Source: Candidatus Cloacimonadota bacterium (GTDB taxonomy: Bacteria; Cloacimonadota; Cloacimonadia; Cloacimonadales; TCS61). From it: a stretch of 9,919 bases of DNA. The stretch is from positions 1 through 9,919 of the forward strand of contig DRTC01000071.1 of assembly GCA_011372345.1 (NCBI GenBank), written 5' to 3'. Made by a program: the position numbers and the translations under genes. This document shows positions 5,479 to 9,919 of the stretch, piece by piece; within the stretch, counting starts at the first letter, position 1; every line of letters begins with the position of its first letter. The notes under the pieces were generated by a model, which was not told the origin of the DNA, did not search any database, and was given only the letters and a program-made list of their open reading frames with translations.

Positions 5479-6798
5479 CTAATAAAATCTCTCAATAACT
5501 TTAATATCCAGTTTCTCCAATTCCTTCAAAACAGGATTATAAATATTTGGAAGGATCGGCATGTGAACACCTTTGACATTTATCTCACCCTTAAGGATCA
5601 TATGAACCCCAATCGCTGCCGGAAGTGAGACTGTTCTTGCCATTGATGAATCTCCGTTTGGAATTCCAAAATCGATCATCGTAGAAGTGATTTTCTGCTT
5701 CTTATCAGAATATTCCGCAATAAATTGATGATGAAGAACCAGCAAATCTCGTTCTCCTTCTTTATAAGACATTTTATCCAGCATGATCGCAGTCAGAACA
5801 TCAACTGCTCCTCCCTTCTTGATCGGAATTGGAGTATCATCAAAAAATCCGAGCCATTCGAATTTTTTCAGGATTACACTTGTTTCCGGAAGGTTATATT
5901 CTTTTGCCAGGAAGCATCTCAAACAATCATTTTTATCCTTTTTAAACATTTTTGTCAGGATAAACTCCTTAACTGTTCCGGTCAGATTTTCAAAAATTTC
6001 ATCTTCTTTAAAAAATCCCATTTGCGATAGAATGTACCAGGTATCGCAATGACTGATATTCCTGAATGTTCCGCGATACATTGTCTTTAGATGTTTTAGA
6101 TTATAAAGATCGACATAACCCATCGAATCTCTGTTCGGATAAGCTTCAAGTGTTCCTGCTCCTTCCACATCCACGAACCAGTAATTCTTGAAAAGATCTT
6201 TTCCTTCGATCTCTTTGATTTCTCCATCTAACATAAAACGAGCACCATTTCCAGCAGCCTTGAGAACTCCTTTGGGAGCCCAGGAAAACTTATAACCAAG
6301 CGGATTTGTATTCGCTTCCGGAGCCGGAAGTCCGCCGCAATAACTCATGAAACTGACAATCTTCCCGCCTTCTTCTTCAACTTTATGGAAAATCTTCATA
6401 GCACTCATATGATCGATTCCCGGATCAACTCCAATCTCATTGAGAATAATAACTCCAGCATCTTTTGCTTCCTGATCCAAAGCTCTCATCTCAGGGCTTA
6501 TATAAGAAGTTGTAACCATATTTTTCTTGAGTTGAATACACTTTTTTGCTACTTTCACATGATAATTGGCAGGCAGTAAACTCACAACCAGATCGCTTTC
6601 TTTTACATAATCTTCCATTGCATCATCACCATCAGTCAGGAACTGCTTTGCATAAACATTGTCATGAGGTTCTGCCAGTTTTTCCGCTTTACTTAATGTT
6701 CTGCTGGCAACAGTGATCTCATAACCTTTTCCTGCCAGATAATCGACCATCGGTTTGACAACCAAACCTGCCCCAAAAATCGTTACTTTTTGTGCCAT
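5479..6798 (-). CDS. Saccharopine dehydrogenase (glutamate-forming type / saccharopine reductase)
   Basis: A 439-residue protein matching the SDH half of aminoadipate semialdehyde synthase and fungal Lys9. It interconverts saccharopine with glutamate and 2-aminoadipate 6-semialdehyde using NAD(P). Family blocks are a Rossmann IFGAGLVVKPMVDYL (7-21), the strand end ASRT (31-34), SLLPANYHVKVAKKCI (73-88), NEIGVDPGIDHM (120-131), YCGGLPAPEANTNPLGYKF (153-171) then SWAPKGVL (172-179), AYPNRDSMGY (219-228), YRGTFRN (241-247) and MARTVSLPAAIG (386-397). It is full length and cytoplasmic. The ATG at 6798 has GGAGG six to seven bases upstream. It is the first gene of the minus-strand block, facing a divergent gap. 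Stop codon TAG at 5479-5481. In eukaryotic fusions LKR precedes SDH; here the SDH gene comes first. Confidence 0.94.
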   Translation of the reverse strand: MAQKVTIFGAGLVVKPMVDYLAGKGYEITVASRTLSKAEKLAEPHDNVYAKQFLTDGDDAMEDYVKESDLVVSLLPANYHVKVAKKCIQLKKNMVTTSYISPEMRALDQEAKDAGVIILNEIGVDPGIDHMSAMKIFHKVEEEGGKIVSFMSYCGGLPAPEANTNPLGYKFSWAPKGVLKAAGNGARFMLDGEIKEIEGKDLFKNYWFVDVEGAGTLEAYPNRDSMGYVDLYNLKHLKTMYRGTFRNISHCDTWYILSQMGFFKEDEIFENLTGTVKEFILTKMFKKDKNDCLRCFLAKEYNLPETSVILKKFEWLGFFDDTPIPIKKGGAVDVLTAIMLDKMSYKEGERDLLVLHHQFIAEYSDKKQKITSTMIDFGIPNGDSSMARTVSLPAAIGVHMILKGEINVKGVHMPILPNIYNPVLKELEKLDIKVIERFY

Positions 6799-6830
6799 AA
6801 AATTCCTCCAGTTTTAATTAAATTTGAAGG

Positions 6831-6859
6831 AAAATTTTGAAATCTTAATTTGTTGTCAA
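6831..6859 (-). promoter_or_regulatory. Candidate promoter for the saccharopine/citrate lyase block
   Basis: Minus-strand TTGACA (6859 to 6854) with a 17-base spacer leads to AATTTT (6836 to 6831), a poor -10. The leader to the SDH ATG would be about 25 bases. The -35 match is exact but the -10 is weak, so the call is tentative. Confidence 0.25.
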
Positions 6860-6938
6860 CCTTTAATCAATAAGAGAATTATTTTCTTACAAACTCAATG
6901 AAATTAAAACGGAAAAATTCACACCGGAAATTAAAAAG

Positions 6939-6967
6939 TTGACAGTAAACTCCTACGATATTTAAAG
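6939..6967 (+). promoter_or_regulatory. Candidate promoter for the CotH-like/VTC block
   Basis: TTGACA at 6939-6944, then 17 bases, then TTAAAG (or TAAAGA at 18). The -35 is consensus and the -10 is weak. It would leave a leader of about 175 bases; TATTAT at 7120-7125 is an alternative -10 nearer the gene. Confidence 0.3.
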
Positions 6968-7135
6968 ATAAATTATTGTTAATAGAATTGAGGGCATTAT
7001 GTTTTCATAACGATTTACGGAGTTTAAAGCAAATTTAAATTTTCTTTTTTAATATCGAGAAATAATTGCAAATGAAAAAAGATTAAAAAACGCAGAATTT
7101 CCTATTTCCAAATGTCAAATATTATAAGTTTAGAA

Positions 7136-7143
7136 AAAGGTGA
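7136..7143 (+). promoter_or_regulatory. Ribosome-binding site of the CotH-like gene
   Basis: AAAGGTGA ends five bases before the ATG at 7149. It overlaps the in-frame GTG at 7140 and ATG at 7143, arguing that 7149 is the true start. Confidence 0.55.
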
Positions 7144-7148
7144 TGAAA

Positions 7149-9485
7149 ATGAAAAAATTTTATACTCTGATTTTGCTTATTATTTTTATTGGAATTATTC
7201 ATTCTCAAGTTTTTTATGATATAAATACAATCAACACCATCGAAATATTTTTTTCCGAAGAAAACTGGGATGAAATTCTGGATCAATTAGTTATAGAAGG
7301 AAACGAGGAAAGACTCGTAGGAACTGCAATCATCAACGCTATTCAATTTGACAGCGTCGGAGTTCGCTATAAAGGAAATAGTTCTTATAACCCGAATAAT
7401 GTAAAAAATCCGTTGAATATCAAACTGGATCATATCATCGATGACCAGGAAATCGAGGGATACGGAACTCTCAAACTCGCCAATGGTTTTAAAGATCCGA
7501 GTTTTGTCAGAGAAACTTTGAGTTATGAAATCGCACGCAATTATATGCCGGCAAGCCTGGCTAATTATTGCAATGTTTATATAAACGACCAGTTGATCGG
7601 ACTCTATACGAGTGTTCAGGATGTCGATAAATATTTTATGAGAACTCATTTTATCAACGATGATAATGCTCGTTTCAAAGGTGAATTGTCAGGAGCAGCA
7701 GATACCGAAGTTTGGGGATATTTCGGTTCGGATTCGACAGATTATATGAATTGTTTTGAGCTTGAATCGAATACAGGTTGGAATGAACTCATCAATTTCC
7801 TGGATATTTTCAACAATGATACGGAACAAGTCGAGGAAGTTCTAAATGTTGATGGTCATCTCTGGATGCTTGCTTTTGATATCCTTATGGTCAATCTCGA
7901 TGCTCCTATCAATTTCGGTCATAATTATTATTTGTTTCAAGATAGTTACGGTCGATTTTGTCCGATCTTGTGGGATTTGAACGAAAATTTTGGAGGATTT
8001 CATTCTTTGATCGGTGGTCCTCCTTTGAATATTTATGAGATGCAGCATCTCGATCCGTTTCTGAATATTTCCAATCCAAATTATCCGATCATCTATAGAA
8101 TTCTAACTATTCCAACTTATCAGAAAATCTATATTGCTCACCTGAAAACTCTGATCGAAGAAAATTTCTCGAACAACTGGTATCTCGATCGCGCTCTGGA
8201 AATCCAACAGATCATCGATAATGATGTGCAGGCTGATCAGAATATGTTTTTTTCCTACAATGAATTTTTGAACAATGTCTATAATACGGTCGGAATCGGT
8301 CCCATGCAGATTGTTGGTATCACACAACTGATGGAGACGAGAATCGATTATATTTTAAATCATCCTGATTTTCAGGGAATTCCTCCTGAAATTTTTGAAA
8401 TCTCTTATGAACCGGAAAATGTCGAACCGGGAACTATGGTGAATTTTGTAGTAGAAGTCAATAATGCCGATCTGGTTAAACTCGGTTTTCGTCAGAATTA
8501 TTCTCCCAAATTTGAGAATATTCAAATGTTCGACGACGGAGAGCATAATGATGGAGATTCAAATGATGGCGTATATGGAATTTCCATAGAAGTTGGATTT
8601 GGAAATCTCGAATATTATATTTTTGCTGAAAATGAGGAAGCTGTCAATTTTTCTCCTAAAAGAGCAGAATATGAATTTTACTCTATAGAAATAAACAGCG
8701 TAAATGAAGAAGATCTGGTAATCAATGAATTTTTAGCTTCTAATGATACGATCGTTCCCGATCAGGATGGGGAATACGACGATTGGGTTGAACTCTATAA
8801 CAATTCCGGTGAAGATATTTCTCTAACCGGATATTTTCTTTCCGATGATCCGACAAATCCGACAAAATGGCAATTCCCGGATACGACCATATTTGCATAT
8901 GACTTCCTGATAATCTGGACTGATAATGATGAAGAACAAGATGGATTGCATGCTTCTTTCAAATTATCCGCTTCCGGTGAATCCGTAATTTTGACAAATC
9001 CTGAAACGGAAATCATTGATGAGATCACTTTCGGACTGCAAACAACCGATATCAGCACCGGTCGTTATCCAAACGGAATAGGAGATTTTATTGAAATGAC
9101 TCCCTCTTTCGATGCTGAAAACCTGGATGGAATTACAAAAATCGAGGAAATGGATGCTGCTCCAAATAGGATTATGCAGATGAGCAATTTCCCGAATCCA
9201 TTCAATCAAAAAACAACAATCTCATTCAACCTTAGCATAGAGAACGGAGAGCGAAGTCCGGCTTCTGACGGAAATGCAGAGATTATAATTTATAATATCA
9301 AAGGACAGAAAGTGAGAACTCTGGACTGTATCAGCCAAGTTGATACAAAAACGAAACCGTCGCTTTACTCCAAAATTTGGGACGGGAAAGATGAAAACAA
9401 CATGGAAGTCGGTTCGGGAATTTATTTTTATATTCTCACGAATGGTGATCTGAAACTTCAAAAGAAAATGCTGCTCATCAGATGA
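7149..9485 (+). CDS. Secreted CotH-like kinase with lamin-tail and C-terminal sorting domains
   Basis: A 778-residue exported protein. Residues 1-19 form a signal peptide (MKKFYTLILLIIFIGIIHS, then Q). Residues about 27-405 are a CotH-type atypical kinase: VRYKGNSS (72-79), ANGFKDPSFVRE (111-122), GLYTSVQDVDKYF (151-163) and ILWDLNENFGG (273-283), the likely metal-binding catalytic segment. CotH proteins phosphorylate secreted or surface proteins in spore formers; the substrate here is unknown. An Asp-rich segment DDGEHNDGDSNDGVYG (462-477) looks like a calcium-binding beta-domain motif. Residues about 523-619 are a lamin-tail domain (LVINEFLASND, DDWVELYNNS). FPNPFN (681-686) to the basic tail KKMLLIR is a FlgD-like sorting domain of the T9SS-associated type, implying cell-surface or extracellular location. 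ATGs at 7143 and 7149 and a GTG at 7140 are possible; 7149 fits the ribosome-binding site. A VTC gene follows after 10 bases. Confidence 0.88.
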   Translation: MKKFYTLILLIIFIGIIHSQVFYDINTINTIEIFFSEENWDEILDQLVIEGNEERLVGTAIINAIQFDSVGVRYKGNSSYNPNNVKNPLNIKLDHIIDDQEIEGYGTLKLANGFKDPSFVRETLSYEIARNYMPASLANYCNVYINDQLIGLYTSVQDVDKYFMRTHFINDDNARFKGELSGAADTEVWGYFGSDSTDYMNCFELESNTGWNELINFLDIFNNDTEQVEEVLNVDGHLWMLAFDILMVNLDAPINFGHNYYLFQDSYGRFCPILWDLNENFGGFHSLIGGPPLNIYEMQHLDPFLNISNPNYPIIYRILTIPTYQKIYIAHLKTLIEENFSNNWYLDRALEIQQIIDNDVQADQNMFFSYNEFLNNVYNTVGIGPMQIVGITQLMETRIDYILNHPDFQGIPPEIFEISYEPENVEPGTMVNFVVEVNNADLVKLGFRQNYSPKFENIQMFDDGEHNDGDSNDGVYGISIEVGFGNLEYYIFAENEEAVNFSPKRAEYEFYSIEINSVNEEDLVINEFLASNDTIVPDQDGEYDDWVELYNNSGEDISLTGYFLSDDPTNPTKWQFPDTTIFAYDFLIIWTDNDEEQDGLHASFKLSASGESVILTNPETEIIDEITFGLQTTDISTGRYPNGIGDFIEMTPSFDAENLDGITKIEEMDAAPNRIMQMSNFPNPFNQKTTISFNLSIENGERSPASDGNAEIIIYNIKGQKVRTLDCISQVDTKTKPSLYSKIWDGKDENNMEVGSGIYFYILTNGDLKLQKKMLLIR

Positions 9486-9495
9486 GGAAAGAGAA

Positions 9496-9919
9496 ATGAC
9501 TTATAATCTGGAATTCAAAAGAAAAGAACGAAAATATCTCATCATCGAGCATAGTTTTGAAGAAATTAAACAAGCTCTGGAAAAATATATGCCTGTTCAT
9601 ATTTTTAACGGAAACAATCCGGTATCTCATATTCAAACGACATATTTCGATTCAAAAGACTTTTTATTATTCAAAGAATATATCAATCGCAGGAAATTCC
9701 GTTTTAAAATTCGGATAAGGAGATATTGCCGGGAAGAAAATTGTAATGATGATAACCTGGTAGAACTGAAGATAAAACACAATTCCGTTTCCTATAAAAA
9801 GCGTTTCCATTTACCAATCGATCTATTAGAACCATTCCTGAAAGGTGAAGATATTACCAATGAAATAAGACATAAAAATAAATTTTTATCGAGAGAACAA
9901 AAAACATATAAAATAATCA
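9496..9919 (+). CDS. VTC domain protein (polyphosphate polymerase-type), N-terminal part (runs off the window)
   Basis: 141 residues are visible before the edge, with no stop. It starts FKRKERKYLI (7-16), then TTYFDSKD (48-55), a strongly basic strand RFKIRIRRY (69-77), VELKIK (89-94) and SYKKRFHL (99-106). This alternating strand pattern of basic and acidic residues is the VTC/CYTH triphosphate tunnel fold; in yeast Vtc4 such residues line the tunnel that makes polyphosphate from ATP. Activity here is inferred from the family and not shown. There is no signal peptide or N-terminal membrane segment, so it is probably cytoplasmic. AGGAAAG precedes the ATG, and the gene begins 10 bases after the CotH-like stop, so the two are probably co-transcribed. 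VTC and CotH-like genes often adjoin in bacteria, commonly with a DUF4956 membrane protein, which may lie just beyond the window. Confidence 0.9.
   Translation, partial: MTYNLEFKRKERKYLIIEHSFEEIKQALEKYMPVHIFNGNNPVSHIQTTYFDSKDFLLFKEYINRRKFRFKIRIRRYCREENCNDDNLVELKIKHNSVSYKKRFHLPIDLLEPFLKGEDITNEIRHKNKFLSREQKTYKII

Larger units (their letters stand above)
6799..7148. other. Divergent intergenic region with no gene seen
   Basis: 350 AT-rich bases between the divergent SDH and CotH-like genes. No frame of note, tRNA or strong stem-loop was found. It must hold the promoters of both blocks. It contains a TTGACA on each strand (6939-6944 plus, 6854-6859 minus), the small palindrome GTTGTCAAC (6852-6860), and TATTAT at 7120-7125 close to the CotH-like start. 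None of these is convincing alone. Confidence 0.6.

Noticed and set aside
5725..6052. Two plus-strand open frames of 101 and 89 codons
   Set aside because: Both are antisense to the conserved saccharopine dehydrogenase and have no recognisable domain.
7287..7649. 120-codon minus-strand open frame
   Set aside because: Antisense to the conserved CotH-like kinase region, with no recognisable domain or ribosome-binding signal.

Overview
The window looks like part of an AT-rich bacterial genome (low GC by eye) from the FCB side of the tree. The best guess is Cloacimonadota or a close relative. The main clue is the secreted protein at 7149-9485. It ends in a FlgD-like C-terminal sorting domain (FPNPFN motif, then IYNIKGQKV, GSGIYFYIL and a basic tail), a type common in Cloacimonadota, Marinimicrobia, Calditrichota and relatives. 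The phylum call is inference and was not tested against a database.

Two gene blocks diverge from an AT-rich gap at 6799-7148. The minus-strand block, in transcription order, is: a saccharopine dehydrogenase (SDH), a lysine-ketoglutarate reductase (LKR), a fused citrate lyase acyl-carrier/beta subunit (CitD-CitE), a MntA-type nucleotidyltransferase antitoxin, a HepT-type HEPN toxin, the citrate lyase alpha subunit (CitF), and the first 79 residues of an isocitrate/isopropylmalate-type dehydrogenase. From citDE onward the genes are packed tightly (gaps of 29, -11, 17 and 30 bases), so this part is very probably one operon. SDH-LKR and LKR-citDE are instead separated by about 240 bases each, and both gaps hold a copy of the same roughly 200-base structured repeat.

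Metabolically, LKR plus SDH joins lysine and 2-oxoglutarate into saccharopine and splits it to glutamate and aminoadipate semialdehyde, or runs the reverse. Citrate lyase plus an isocitrate-type dehydrogenase handles citrate, acetate and 2-oxoglutarate. 2-oxoglutarate could link the two sets. This fits an amino-acid-fermenting anaerobe but is inference.

The plus-strand block is a secreted CotH-like kinase with Asp-rich, lamin-tail and sorting domains. It is followed after 10 bases by the start of a VTC (polyphosphate polymerase-type) protein, which runs off the window.

Most notable: a CitD-CitE fusion, a toxin-antitoxin pair wedged between the citrate lyase subunit genes, paired two-hairpin intergenic repeats, and a stand-alone bacterial LKR/SDH pair in an order opposite to the eukaryotic fusion.
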